The notes: a model not told the origin generated them from the sequence alone. A stretch of DNA of 64,000 nt from Patulibacter sp. SYSU D01012 (GCF_017916475.1 NZ_JAFMTB010000004.1:124001-188000); one strand, 5' to 3'; shown: positions 32,541 through 41,304, counted from the first letter of the stretch. Numbers and translations are program-made.

Positions 32541-32966
32541 CCCCGCCCGTCGCCGGCCCCGGCTCGTCCCGTCCCGTCCGCGCCCCGCCCGTCGCCGGCC
32601 CCGGCTCGTCCCGTCCCGTCCTGGTCCCGCCCGTCACTTTCCCCGGCTCTCGTCCCGTCCCGGTCCCGCCCGTCACTTTCCCCGGCTCTCGTCCCGTCCC
32701 GGTCCCGCCCGTCACTTTCCCCGGCTCTCGTCCCGTCCCGGTCCCGCCCGTCACTTCCCCCGGCTCTCGTCCCGTCCGTCCTGGCCCCGCCCGTCACCGG
32801 CCCCGGCTCGCCCCGTCCCGTCCTGGCCCCGCCCGTCACTTCCCCCGGCTCTCGTCCCGTCCGGCCCCGCCCGTCGCCGTCCCCGGCTCGCCGCGTCCTG
32901 GCCCCGCCCGTCGCCGTCCCCGGCTCGCCCCGTCCTGGCCCCGCCCGTCACCGGCCCCGGCGCGCG
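32541..32966. repeat. 39-bp tandem repeat array overlapping plsY end
   Basis: About eleven copies of a pyrimidine-rich unit containing CCCGCCCGTC and CCCCGGCTC. Three consecutive copies are nearly exact with a 39-base period (CCCCGGCTCT at 32641, 32680, 32719); outer copies vary in length. The last copy contains the stop codon of plsY (minus strand, 32948-32950). Confidence 0.88.
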
Positions 32967-33556
32967 TCCCGTCCCCGCCGGAGCCGCGCGGCCAGGAACA
33001 GCGCGCCGATGATCCCCATCAGCCCGCCCGTCGCGGCCACGCGCAGGTCGGGCGCGAAGGCCAGCTGGACGACCGGGAAGCCGAAGACCGCCACCCGGGC
33101 GCCGACCGCGAAGGAGCGGGCGAGCACCGACACGACGGCGCAGACCGCGAGCGCGATCGCCGCCGCCGGCAGGGAGAGCGCGAAGGCGCCGCCCGCGAAC
33201 GTCATCACCGCCTTGCCGCCGCGGAACCGCGCGAAGACGGGCAGCGCGTGGCCGACCATCGCGGCGGCCACGCCCACGTACGCGCCGACGACGTCGGGCG
33301 AGCCCAGGCCCCCGGCGTCCCCGCCCGCCGCGCCGCCGAGCCACCACCCGATCGCGCCGGCCGCGGTGCCCTTCAGCCCGTCGCCGACGAACGCCGGCCA
33401 CGCCCGCCGCGGGCCCAGCTGCTCGAGCGCGTTCCAGGCGCCCGGGTTGCCGTCGCCGACGGCGTACAGGTCGACCCCGTGCGCGCGACCGACCAGCAGG
33501 GCTGCTGGAATGGACCCCAACAGGTAGCCCGCGAGGGCGGCCAGAACGAACTCCAT
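32948..33556 (-). CDS. plsY: Glycerol-3-phosphate acyltransferase PlsY
   Basis: A 202-residue integral membrane acyltransferase that uses acyl-phosphate to make lysophosphatidic acid, the first step of phospholipid synthesis. Family motifs: [43 protein letters not shown], and [15 protein letters not shown]. There are about five to six hydrophobic segments. Start ATG 33556 is the family start; ATG 33568 is possible. The usual GSGNxGxTN motif is altered to GDGNPGAWN, a form seen in some actinobacterial paralogues. The stop codon lies inside a 39-bp repeat array. It is divergent and nearly abutting with the crtA-like gene, so the promoters must overlap coding DNA. Confidence 0.85.
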   Translation of the reverse strand: MEFVLAALAGYLLGSIPAALLVGRAHGVDLYAVGDGNPGAWNALEQLGPRRAWPAFVGDGLKGTAAGAIGWWLGGAAGGDAGGLGSPDVVGAYVGVAAAMVGHALPVFARFRGGKAVMTFAGGAFALSLPAAAIALAVCAVVSVLARSFAVGARVAVFGFPVVQLAFAPDLRVAATGGLMGIIGALFLAARLRRGRDARRGR

Positions 33557-33558
33557 CC

Positions 33559-34266
33559 GTGCTCGCATCCTTCCACCTCGTCCGCTACCGGCGGGACTCC
33601 GCGCCCGAGGGGCTCTCCCGCATGGGCCTGGACCGGCCCGCGCTGCGCGGCACGCCGGGCCTGCGGTTCTGGAAGCTGCTCGGCACCGGGCGCGGGCGGA
33701 CGATGACGCTGTCGGCCGACCTGCGGCGCTGGGCGCTCTTCGCGGTGTGGGAGGACGAGCGCGCGCTCGACGCGTTCCTCGCGGCCTCGCCCGTCGTCGC
33801 CCGCTGGGAGCGCCTGGCCGCCGAGCGCTACGACCTGGGGCTGCGGCCGGTCCGCGCGCACGGCGCCTGGTCGGGCGTGCCGCTGTTCGCCGACGCGCAC
33901 GCGCGCCTCGAGCCCGACGCCCCCGTGGCCATCCTCACGCGCGCCGCCGTCCGCCCCCGCCGCCTCGTCCCCTTCTACCGCGCGATCGCGTCGCCGGCGA
34001 ACGACCTGCTCGGCCAGCCCGGGCTGCTCGCGTCGGTCGGCATCGGGGAGTGGCCGGTGGCGCGGCAGGCGACGTTCTCGCTGTGGCGCACCCTGCCCGA
34101 CGCCCAGGCGTACGCGTACCGGCGCGCCGACCACCGCGAGGTCGTGCGCCGCACCCGCGACGAGGGCTGGTACTCCGAGGAGCTGTTCGCCCGCTTCGCG
34201 CCGTTCCGCAGCGCGGGGACCTGGGGCGGCGTCGACCCGCTCGCGCCGGCCGGCACCGCCGCGTGA
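33559..34266 (+). CDS. Spheroidene monooxygenase-like protein (CrtA family)
   Basis: A 235-residue protein of the CrtA family of carotenoid C-2 ketolases. Family marks include ASFHLVRYR at the N-terminus, [33 protein letters not shown] (residues about 32-64), a [10 protein letters not shown] segment and the ending [14 protein letters not shown]. In purple bacteria CrtA inserts a keto group at C-2 of acyclic carotenoids. Its presence 1.5 kb from a crtI/crtB/cruF operon without a cyclase fits an acyclic ketocarotenoid. It starts at GTG 33559 and overlaps the following nuclease gene by GTGA. Confidence 0.8.
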   Translation: MLASFHLVRYRRDSAPEGLSRMGLDRPALRGTPGLRFWKLLGTGRGRTMTLSADLRRWALFAVWEDERALDAFLAASPVVARWERLAAERYDLGLRPVRAHGAWSGVPLFADAHARLEPDAPVAILTRAAVRPRRLVPFYRAIASPANDLLGQPGLLASVGIGEWPVARQATFSLWRTLPDAQAYAYRRADHREVVRRTRDEGWYSEELFARFAPFRSAGTWGGVDPLAPAGTAA

Positions 34267-34832
34267 TCCCGTTCCTGCCCCGCCCGGTGCGCACCGCGCG
34301 CCGGTGCCTCGTGCGCCTGCTCGTGCTCGCCGCGCTCGTCGTGGTCGGCGGCGGCGTGCTGACCGGACGGATCGACCACCTGGCCGGCGTGGACGTGCGC
34401 GACCTGCACGCCGGCGCGCTGTGGGACCGGCTGACCGGGACGGACGACGGAGCCGACGAGCGCGGGGACGCGCGCCGCGCCGGCGACCCGGCCGGCTGCC
34501 TCCGCACCCCCGGCGTGGTCCGCATCGGCCTGTCGAGCACGAGGTACCCCGAGGTGCGCGCCCACTGGGAGGCCGCGATCGCCCGCGGGCGGCCGCGCGT
34601 GCTGACGGTCCGTCGTCGGGGCGCGGCGGCCCGCCGGCGGGCGCTGCTGCGGGCCGTCCCGACCCGGCCGGGGTACGACCGCGACGAGTACCCGATGGCC
34701 GCCGCGCGCGCCGCCGTGGACGCCGACGTCGCCTACGTCGACAGCGCGCAGAACCGCGGCGCCGGCGCCGTCCAGGGCGCCAAGCTGCGCCGGTGGTGCT
34801 CCGGCCAGCGGTTCCGGGTCGTCTGGTACTAG
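34263..34832 (+). CDS. Membrane-anchored NucA/NucB-type nuclease
   Basis: A 189-residue protein with an N-terminal transmembrane segment ([18 protein letters not shown], about 16-33) and a C-terminal domain of the NucA/NucB sporulation-nuclease type. The diagnostic motif is [11 protein letters not shown] (about 136-146), followed by [17 protein letters not shown] and a closing [11 protein letters not shown]. These domains bind a divalent cation and nick DNA outside the membrane. The GTG start overlaps the stop of the CrtA-like gene. The pairing with a carotenoid gene is odd and may only reflect gene packing. A strong terminator follows. Confidence 0.75.
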   Translation: MIPFLPRPVRTARRCLVRLLVLAALVVVGGGVLTGRIDHLAGVDVRDLHAGALWDRLTGTDDGADERGDARRAGDPAGCLRTPGVVRIGLSSTRYPEVRAHWEAAIARGRPRVLTVRRRGAAARRRALLRAVPTRPGYDRDEYPMAAARAAVDADVAYVDSAQNRGAGAVQGAKLRRWCSGQRFRVVWY

Positions 34833-34933
34833 CGGGCCCTCAAGTCCCGCCGCGCCGCGCCGAAGAACCGGGTGCGCCTCGCAGCGTATGCGCCGGGCCC
34901 GTGGCACGCGGTGGCCCGGTGCGGGGGATGAAT

Positions 34934-34972
34934 CGAGCGACGCCCCGGGTGATCCACCCGGGGCGTCGCTCG
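34934..34972. terminator. Strong bidirectional terminator
   Basis: A perfect 18-base stem (34934-34951 with 34955-34972) and a 3-base loop lie between convergent genes. A short TT follows on the plus side. Confidence 0.8.
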
Positions 34973-35007
34973 TTCTGCGGCCGGCCACCACGCGCCGGCG
35001 CGGCGGC

Positions 35008-36444
35008 TCAGGCGGCGCGGTCGATCTCGGCCGCGACGGTGCGGCCCGACAGCAGCACGAGCGGGAGCCCGCCGCCGGGGTGCGTCGTGCCGCCCACGCG
35101 CCACAGCCCGCGCACGCCCGGCACCGCGTTCGGCGGCCGGCGCAGCGTGCCGAGCCGGCCGTGCGGCGCCAGGCCGTAGATCGCCCCGCCGAGCGCCCCG
35201 GTCTGGCGCTCCAGGTCGGCGGGCGTGCGGCGCGCGCGGACGACGATCCGCGCCGGGTCGATCGCCAGGCGTTCCAGGACCGCCGCCTCGTACGCCTCCG
35301 CGGCGGCGTCCCAGTCCGGGCCGCCGGCCGTCCGGTGCACCGGGGCGTTGGCCAGCACGAACAGGTTGTCGCCGCCGTCCGGCGCCTCGCCCGGGTCGGT
35401 GACGACGGAGGACGCCAGGTACAGCGTCGGGTCGCGCACCGGGCGGCGGGCGACGAAGACGTCGTCGAACTCGGCGTCGTAGTCGGCGGGGAAGCGGATC
35501 TCGTGGTGCCGGCGGTCCGGATCGCGGTCGCGCAGGCCGAGCATGAGGGCGAACCCCGACAGCGAGCGCTCGCCGCGCCCGGACGCGTCGCCGTTGTGGA
35601 CGACGACGTCGGCGGGCAGCTCGCCGGCCGAGGTCCGCACGCCCGTCACGCGCCCCCGGCCGCGGAGCGGGCCGCCGTCGAGGGGCAGCGCCGCGCCGCC
35701 CGCGAGCGCGACCGCCTCGGCGCGCACCCCGGTGCGGATCGTGACGCCCTCCTCGCCCAGCGCCTCCGTCAGCGCCTCGACGATCCGGTAGATCCCACCG
35801 CGGACGTGCCACGCGCCGAACGCGTGCTCGACGTACCCCGCGACCGCGAGGGCCGCCGGGGCGCGGCGCGGGTCGGCGCCGGCGTAGGTGGCGGCCCGCT
35901 CGGCGACCAGCCGCAGCCGCGGGTCGCGGAGCGTCGTGCGGGCCAGGGTGCGCAGCGTGTGCCACGGCCGCACGCGCAGCAGGTCGCGCGGGTCCGGCGC
36001 GGGGACGCCGGGCTCGGGCCGGCGCGGCGGCCACGGCGGCGGGCCGTTCAGCACGCCGACCGACCCCCGCCACATCGCGGCGCCGACGCCCAGGAAGCGC
36101 AGCCAGTCGTCGCCCGCACCCGGCGACCACGCCTCGAGCGCCGCGTGCGCGACCGGCAGGTCGGCGGACAGCTCGACGCTGCTGCCGTCGGCGAAGCGGT
36201 ACCGGGTGATGGGCTCCACGCGCAGCAGCTCGACGCGCTCGCCCAGCAGCTCGCGGACCAGCCACGGCATCGTCAGGAGCGACGGGCCGGCGTCGAAGCG
36301 GAAGCCGCCGCGTTCGACGCGCGCGCACTTGCCGCCCGGGGCGTCCCCCTGCTCGAGCACCGTGACGTCGTGCCCCGCGCGGGCCAGCCGCAGCGCGCAG
36401 GCCAGGCCGCCGACGCCCGCGCCGACGACGACGACCCGGCTCAA
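35008..36444 (-). CDS. CrtI-type carotenoid oxidoreductase (second; CrtD-like?)
   Basis: A 478-residue FAD-dependent phytoene desaturase-family protein. The dinucleotide motif SRVVVVGAGVGGLACALRLARAG starts at residue 2, followed by GGKCARVERGGFRFDAGPSLLTMP and the C-terminal GLWRVGGTTHPGGGLPLVLLSG. It starts at TTG 36444, overlapping the cruF stop (TTGA). As the second CrtI homologue beside CruF, it is best explained as a 3,4-desaturase acting on the hydrated psi-end (CrtD role); sequence alone does not separate CrtD from CrtN or oxidase types. Last gene of the carotenoid operon. Confidence 0.82.
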   Translation of the reverse strand: MSRVVVVGAGVGGLACALRLARAGHDVTVLEQGDAPGGKCARVERGGFRFDAGPSLLTMPWLVRELLGERVELLRVEPITRYRFADGSSVELSADLPVAHAALEAWSPGAGDDWLRFLGVGAAMWRGSVGVLNGPPPWPPRRPEPGVPAPDPRDLLRVRPWHTLRTLARTTLRDPRLRLVAERAATYAGADPRRAPAALAVAGYVEHAFGAWHVRGGIYRIVEALTEALGEEGVTIRTGVRAEAVALAGGAALPLDGGPLRGRGRVTGVRTSAGELPADVVVHNGDASGRGERSLSGFALMLGLRDRDPDRRHHEIRFPADYDAEFDDVFVARRPVRDPTLYLASSVVTDPGEAPDGGDNLFVLANAPVHRTAGGPDWDAAAEAYEAAVLERLAIDPARIVVRARRTPADLERQTGALGGAIYGLAPHGRLGTLRRPPNAVPGVRGLWRVGGTTHPGGGLPLVLLSGRTVAAEIDRAA

Positions 36445-37184
36445 CGGCCGGCCCGCCGGGCGAGCAGCGCCGGGACCGCGACGGCGCCCATCGCGGCGCC
36501 GCCGGCCAGCGCGACGACGGGCCTGCGCCAGATCGCGGCGTGCGCGAACGTCTCGCCGATCCACGTCCACGCGTAGAGCGCCAGCGCGCCGTCGTCCGCC
36601 GCGGTCGGCGGCTCGTCGCCCTCGACGAGCGACCAGACCGCGAAGACCCCGGCCGACGTGCCGAGCCAGCCCAAGAAGTTCGTCGCCGGGATGCCCTCGT
36701 AGCGGCCGCCGGCCGGCCACGACCAGAAGCCGTCGCGGGCCATCCGCGGGTCGAGGAAGACGTCCCACGCCGTCAGGGCGGCCGCCGCCAGACCGACGCG
36801 CCGCAGCCGGCGCAGCCGCCCGCCGCGCCCGGCCACGTGCCCCGCGGCGACCCACGACGGGCGGGCCATCATCGCCCAGGCGGCGGCCGCGGCCACCGGC
36901 ACGTCGCGCACCTTCGGGCCCAGCTTCTCCGAGTACGAGTAGTGCCCGAACGGCTTGCCGGTCGCGACCCCGACGAGCTCGGCGGCGAAGCCGATCGCCC
37001 CCGCCGTCGCGACGAGCGCGGGGCCGCGGCGGGGACCGCGCGCCTCGGCGGCCTCGACGGTCGACGCGGCGAGCATCAGGCCGACGATGCCGCGGGTGGC
37101 GGGCACGAGGTGCCGCTCGGGCAGGCGCGAGTAGGCGACCTGCGCGCCGATCAGGGATCCGAGGAGGGCGCGGAACGACGGCAC
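36441..37184 (-). CDS. cruF: CruF-type carotenoid 1,2-hydratase
   Basis: A 247-residue multi-pass membrane protein of the CruF/DUF422 family, which adds water at the C-1,2 double bond of acyclic carotenoid ends. Marks are KPFGHYSYSEKLGPKVRDVPV (about 79-99), WDVFLDPRMARDGFWSW (about 141-157) and YEGIPATNFLGWLG. GTG 37184 is chosen because TAGCGT lies 7 bases upstream and overlaps the alternative GTG 37193. This internal promoter could allow separate expression from crtB. CruF occurs in Deinococcus and in bacterioruberin producers. Confidence 0.87.
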   Translation of the reverse strand: MPSFRALLGSLIGAQVAYSRLPERHLVPATRGIVGLMLAASTVEAAEARGPRRGPALVATAGAIGFAAELVGVATGKPFGHYSYSEKLGPKVRDVPVAAAAAWAMMARPSWVAAGHVAGRGGRLRRLRRVGLAAAALTAWDVFLDPRMARDGFWSWPAGGRYEGIPATNFLGWLGTSAGVFAVWSLVEGDEPPTAADDGALALYAWTWIGETFAHAAIWRRPVVALAGGAAMGAVAVPALLARRAGR

Positions 37185-37191
37185 GGCGGCC

Positions 37192-37197
37192 ACGCTA
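37192..37197 (-). promoter_or_regulatory. -10 box before cruF
   Basis: TAGCGT on the minus strand, 7 bases before GTG 37184; an internal, leaderless-type promoter within the carotenoid cluster. Confidence 0.45.
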
Positions 37198-37240
37198 CCG
37201 GCGGCGCGCGACGCGCCGCGGCGCCACTGCGCGGGGCGCC

Positions 37241-38092
37241 TCACGCGGCGGCGCGGACGGACGCGGCGCCGGGCCGTCGCGGCCCGGCGAGCGCGCGGGC
37301 CGCGACGACGACCTTGCGGCGGGGCGCGACCACGGCGCGGCCGGGACGGCGGCCGTAGCCCTCGCGCTCGATCTGGCGCAGGATCTCCTGGTACATGACC
37401 GCCGCCGCGGCGATCGCGCGGCGCCCGCAGCGCAGGTGCGGGATGCCGGCGACGCCCTCGGCGTACAGCGCGTCCGCGCGGGCGATCCCGTCGCGCATCA
37501 GCCCCTCGCGGCGCCCCGGCTCGAGCGACCCGTAGCGCTCGATCGTCTCCACGGGCACGTACACGCGGCCCTCGGCGCGGTCCTCGTCGATGTCGCGCAG
37601 GATGTTCGTCCGCTGCATCGCCTTGCCCAGCGCCGCAGCGGCGGGCATCGCGCGCGCGTCGTCGTCCGTGCCCAGGACGTGCGCCATCACGACGCCGACG
37701 GTGCCGGCCACGCGGTAGCAGTAGCGGTCCAGCTCCTCCTCGGTCCGGATCACGCGGCCCGACAGGTCCTCGCGCATCCCGGCGCAGAAGTCGGCCATCG
37801 CCCCGCGGGGGATCGTGCGCCGCGCGGACAGCTCCTCCAGGATCGTGGCCTCGCGCCCCCGCGCCGGCGCGCCCGCGCACCAGTCCTCGACGGCCGCGAC
37901 GGTCTCGGGGGCGTCGGGCCGGCCCTCGTCGACCGCGTCGTCGAGCGTGCGGAAGACGAGGTACAGCAGGTAGACGTCGTCGCGCAGCTCGCGCGGGAGC
38001 AGCCGGCAGGCGAGCGCGAACGTGCGCGCGACCCGGCGGGTGGTGTCCCGCGCCTCGCCGAGCAGCGCCTCAGGCACTGGCGACCGCCGCAC
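37241..38092 (-). CDS. crtB: Phytoene synthase CrtB
   Basis: A 283-residue trans-isoprenyl diphosphate synthase-like enzyme joining two geranylgeranyl diphosphates to phytoene. Both Asp-rich motifs are present: FRTLDDAVDEG (about 47-57) and RTNILRDIDEDRAEGRVYVP (about 162-181). The family ending is intact (MYQEILRQIEREGYG). GTG 38092 overlaps crtI by 23 bases; GTG 38077 would shorten the overlap to 8 and is an equal candidate. It commits isoprenoids to carotenoids and is coupled to the desaturase upstream. The last 30 residues are basic and Ala-rich. Confidence 0.92.
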   Translation of the reverse strand: MRRSPVPEALLGEARDTTRRVARTFALACRLLPRELRDDVYLLYLVFRTLDDAVDEGRPDAPETVAAVEDWCAGAPARGREATILEELSARRTIPRGAMADFCAGMREDLSGRVIRTEEELDRYCYRVAGTVGVVMAHVLGTDDDARAMPAAAALGKAMQRTNILRDIDEDRAEGRVYVPVETIERYGSLEPGRREGLMRDGIARADALYAEGVAGIPHLRCGRRAIAAAAVMYQEILRQIEREGYGRRPGRAVVAPRRKVVVAARALAGPRRPGAASVRAAA

Positions 38093-39545
38093 GTCGCCCC
38101 GACGGCGCCGGGTGGTCGGCGGCGATCAGGTTGGTCGTCACCTCGGCGCCGAGCAGCACGCCCGGGATGCCGGCGCCCGGGTGCGTGCCGCCGCCGACGT
38201 AGTACAGGCCCTCGAGCGCGCGGTCGCGGTTGGGCTGGCGGAACCACGCGGACTGCTGCAGCGTCGGCTCGATCGCGAACGCGTTGCCGAACGCGGCGCC
38301 CAGGTCGTTCTGGAAGTCGACCGGCGTCATCCGCTTCTCGACGCGCACGCTGGCGTCCAGGCCGCTCAGGCCGAACGTCGTCTCCATGTCGCGGACGAGC
38401 GCGTCGCGCAGGCGGTCCTCCTCGCGCTCCCAGTCGATCCCCGAGCGCAGGTTCGGCACGGGCAGCAGCACCGCGATCGAGTCGCCGCCGTCCGGGGCCA
38501 TCGCGGCCTCGGTGCGCTGCGGCGCGTGCACGTAGGTGGAGTACGTGCTCGGCAGCCGGCCGCCGCGGGTGACGTCGTGGATGAACTGCTTGTAGCCGTC
38601 ACCGACGAGCAGCGTGTGGTGCTGCAGCTTGTCGAAGACGCGGTCCGTGCCCAGGTACAGCAGGAAGCACGACATCGTCGGCGTCAGGCGGCGCAGCGGC
38701 GGCTTGCGGCCGACGAGCTCGTGCGTCGTCAGCACGTCGGCGTTCGAGACGACCAGGTCGGCCGCGATTCGCTCGCCGCCCTCCAGCCGGACGCCGGTGA
38801 CGCGGTCGCCGCGGTGCTCGATCGCCTGGACCCGCTCGCCGCAGCGCACGTCCAGCGTCCGCGCCATCGCGTCGATCAGGGCGTAGACGCCGCCGTCCGT
38901 GTACCAGACGCGATCGAGGAACTGCAGGTAGACGAGGGCGCCGTAGATCGCCGGCACGCGGTACGGGTCGCCGCCGATGAACAGCGAGTGGAAGGAGAAC
39001 GCCTCGCGGATGCGCGGGTGCTCGAAGTGCTTGGCGACCATCCGCCACAGCGGCATCGCCGCGCCGAGCTGGACCATCTTCGGCGTGAACCGCGCCAGGT
39101 CGCCGAAGCGCAGGAACGGCCGGCGGCCCGCCCCCAGGATGCCCTCCTCGTAGATCGGCCGCAGCGCCTCCATGAACGGGTCGAAGGCCGCGGCGTCCTT
39201 GCTCGAGAACTTCGCGATCTCGGCCTTCATCGCCTCGCGGTCGGTGACGAAGTCCAGGTGCTGCTCCTCCTGCCCCCAGAAGATCCGGTAGAAGGGATCG
39301 AGCTCGCGCATCGTCACCTCGGCGTGCAGGTCGAGCCCGCCGGCGGCGAACGTCTCCTCCAGCACCCACGGCATCGTGATCAGCGACGGCCCGGTGTCCC
39401 AGGTGAACCCGTCCTCCTGCAGCTGGTAGGCCCGCCCGCCGGGGCGGTCGCGCCCTTCGACGACGACGACGTCGTGCCCGGCGCCCTGCAGGCGCAGCGC
39501 GGCTCCGAGGCCGCCGAGTCCCGCGCCGATGATGACGATCCGCAA
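38070..39545 (-). CDS. crtI: Phytoene desaturase CrtI
   Basis: A 491-residue FAD-dependent desaturase that turns phytoene into lycopene or a related product. FAD motif RIVIIGAGLGGLGAALRLQGAGH at residues 2-24, PGGRAYQLQEDGFTWDTGPSLITMPW, then the C-terminal signature GLYYVGGGTHPGAGIPGVLLGAE. The start is TTG 39545 with GAAGGG 9 bases upstream, since the ATG at 39707 gives an unrelated N-terminus. It is the first gene of the crtI-crtB-cruF-crtI2 operon, and its 515-base upstream region should carry the operon promoter. Confidence 0.92.
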   Translation of the reverse strand: MRIVIIGAGLGGLGAALRLQGAGHDVVVVEGRDRPGGRAYQLQEDGFTWDTGPSLITMPWVLEETFAAGGLDLHAEVTMRELDPFYRIFWGQEEQHLDFVTDREAMKAEIAKFSSKDAAAFDPFMEALRPIYEEGILGAGRRPFLRFGDLARFTPKMVQLGAAMPLWRMVAKHFEHPRIREAFSFHSLFIGGDPYRVPAIYGALVYLQFLDRVWYTDGGVYALIDAMARTLDVRCGERVQAIEHRGDRVTGVRLEGGERIAADLVVSNADVLTTHELVGRKPPLRRLTPTMSCFLLYLGTDRVFDKLQHHTLLVGDGYKQFIHDVTRGGRLPSTYSTYVHAPQRTEAAMAPDGGDSIAVLLPVPNLRSGIDWEREEDRLRDALVRDMETTFGLSGLDASVRVEKRMTPVDFQNDLGAAFGNAFAIEPTLQQSAWFRQPNRDRALEGLYYVGGGTHPGAGIPGVLLGAEVTTNLIAADHPAPSGRRAAVASA

Positions 39546-40060
39546 GTGGGGTCCCTTCTCGGGCTCCCGTCCGAGGCGCCCCGGGGAGGGAGCGCCGCGG
39601 CACCGGCCCGATGTCGTGGTCGGTTGCCACCCTAGACAACGCTCGGCGCGCCCCGGTGGATGCACCCCCACATACCCGCGGGCCGCGCAGGCCACGCGGG
39701 CGCGCACGCGCGACGGACGGATGGGCGGGGAACGGTGTGCACCTGGGGGGGGGGTGAGGCCGGACGGGTGGCGCGGGTCGGCGCGGGCGGCGGGCCGCGG
39801 GTGGCGGGCCGCGGGCGGCGGGCCGCGGGCGGCGGGCCGCGGGCGGCGGGCGGCGGGCCGCGGGCGGACGCACCCCTCATCGGCGATCGACGTCGCAGTT
39901 GACCACCTCTGGGGGGGTCCAGCCGCAACGTCGATCCGTCGCCGCGTCCTTGCGTCCCGCCCCCACGACGCTCAGCGTCCGCACCGCGTGGGGCCGTGCC
40001 CGGCCGGCGACGCCCCCGCCCGGGTGCCCTACGGTGTCGCGGACCCCCGAAGGAGCTCCC
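39546..40060. other. Control region between crtI and DUF1028 gene
   Basis: 515 bases without a supported gene. It holds a 14-base G-rich repeat (39790-39866), a run of ten G (39745-39754), and a 9-base inverted repeat GATCGACGT/ACGTCGATC at 39885-39893 and 39928-39936 whose arms flank TTGACC (39898-39903). The 9-base repeat is the best candidate for a crt operator. TACGGT near 40030 plus AAGGAG at 40050 serve the plus-strand gene. Confidence 0.5.
39790..39866. repeat. 14-bp G-rich minisatellite
   Basis: Five copies of GCGGGCCGCGGGYG at 39790, 39804, 39818, 39832 and 39853, with a half-unit at 39846-39852. Confidence 0.8.
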
Positions 40061-41014
40061 GTGCACCCCTGCACCGACACGTATCCCCGCACTCGCGGCG
40101 CCCGCCGCGGCACCTACTCCATCGTCGCCCGCGACCCGGAGACCGGCGCGATGGCCGTCGGCGTGCAGACGCACTGGTTCAACGTCGGCGGGCTCGTGCC
40201 CTGGGGCGAGGCCGGCGTCGGCGTCGTGGCGACGCAGGCGAACGTCGACGTCTCGTACGGGCCCCGGGCGCTCGACCTGCTGCGCGGCGGCGCGTCCGCC
40301 GAGGACGCTCTGGCCCGGCTGACGGCGGAGGACGCGCACGCCGGCGTCCGCCAGGTGGCGGTGCTCGACGCCCGCGGCGGTCGGGCCGCGCACACCGGCA
40401 CGGGCTGCATGGCGCACGCGGGTCACGCGCTCGGCGACGACCACGCGGCCCAGGCGAACATGATGGCGTCGGACGCCGTGTGGGGCGCGATGTCGCGGGG
40501 GTTCGCGGCGAGCACCGCCACGCTGCCGCGCCGCATCCTCGACGCCCTCGACGCCGGCGAGGCGGCCGGCGGCGACGTCCGCGGGCGACAGTCCGCGGCG
40601 CTCCTCGTCGTTCCCGCCGCCGGCGAGCGCTGGAGCCGGATCGTCGACCTGCGCGTCGAGGACCACCCCGAGCCGCTGGCCGAGCTGCGCCGCCTGGTCG
40701 GCCTGCACGACGCCTACGTCTACGCGGGCGAGGGCGACCGGCTCGTCGGCGAGGGCGACCACGCCGCCGCGGCCGCCGAGTACGTGCGCGCGTACGAGCT
40801 GGCGCCGGACAGCCTGGAGCTGCGCTTCTGGGCGGGCCTGGCGCTCGTCGGGTCGGGCGACGAGGATCGGGGCCTGGAGCACCTGCGGGCCGTGATCGCG
40901 GCGCACGGCGGCTGGGCCGAGCTGCTCTCGCGCCTGACGCCGGGCGACGCCCCCGCCGCGGCGCGGGCCCGCGAGGCGCTCGGCATCGCCGACGCCAGCC
41001 CGTCGGCGGGCTGA
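40061..41014 (+). CDS. DUF1028 family protein with TPR-like tail
   Basis: A 317-residue protein of the DUF1028 family, an Ntn-hydrolase-like fold. Core marks are TYSIVARDPETGAMAVGVQTHWFNVGGLVPWGEAGVGVVATQANVDVSYGPRALDLL at residues 18-75 and TGTGCMAHAGHALGDDHAAQANMM. The final 90 residues add a helical TPR-like segment (EGDHAAAAAEYVRAYELAPDSLELRFWAGLALVGSG), a known companion of DUF1028. Start GTG 40061 has AAGGAG upstream. The reaction is unknown; members often sit beside amine or purine catabolic genes, which suits this region. Confidence 0.85.
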   Translation: MHPCTDTYPRTRGARRGTYSIVARDPETGAMAVGVQTHWFNVGGLVPWGEAGVGVVATQANVDVSYGPRALDLLRGGASAEDALARLTAEDAHAGVRQVAVLDARGGRAAHTGTGCMAHAGHALGDDHAAQANMMASDAVWGAMSRGFAASTATLPRRILDALDAGEAAGGDVRGRQSAALLVVPAAGERWSRIVDLRVEDHPEPLAELRRLVGLHDAYVYAGEGDRLVGEGDHAAAAAEYVRAYELAPDSLELRFWAGLALVGSGDEDRGLEHLRAVIAAHGGWAELLSRLTPGDAPAAARAREALGIADASPSAG

Positions 41015-41044
41015 GGCCCCGACCGGCTCTCCGGACGGCCCGCC

Positions 41045-41165
41045 ACGCGGCCGGCGTCCGGCCGGGCCGGTGAGCGGCCGAGCTGGCGAGCGGCCGGGCC
41101 GGCGAGCGGCCAGAGTCCGGCCGGATCCGCGAGCAACCGGGCCGGCGAGCGGCCGGGCCGTTGCC
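41045..41165. repeat. Degenerate 16-bp repeats
   Basis: GCGAGCGGCCGGGCCG-like units recur about six times with insertions in the gap between the DUF1028 gene and the propeller gene. Confidence 0.6.
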
Positions 41166-41304
41166 GGGCCCGGCCCGGCGACGGCGCTCCCGGCACCGAC
41201 GGGGGCGGGAGCCGCCCGGCGCGGTGCGCCACGGGACAGGTCTGGGGCGCCCCCTGGGGTGGCACCCCGTGGTGCGTCCGGGCGGGGCCGCGCAGGATGG
41301 CGCC

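Noticed and set aside
31565-33012. Several ORFs through the minisatellites
   Set aside because: They are open only because the repeats lack stops; periodic peptides with no start signals.
34304-35179. Arg-rich ORF overlapping the NucA/NucB-type gene
   Set aside because: Shadow frame; the overlapping frame has the membrane anchor and the DRDEYP motif.
31681-39760. Phase-variable homopolymer switches (G runs near 31684 and 39745)
   Set aside because: Both runs are intergenic and not in positions that would set a promoter spacing or reading frame.
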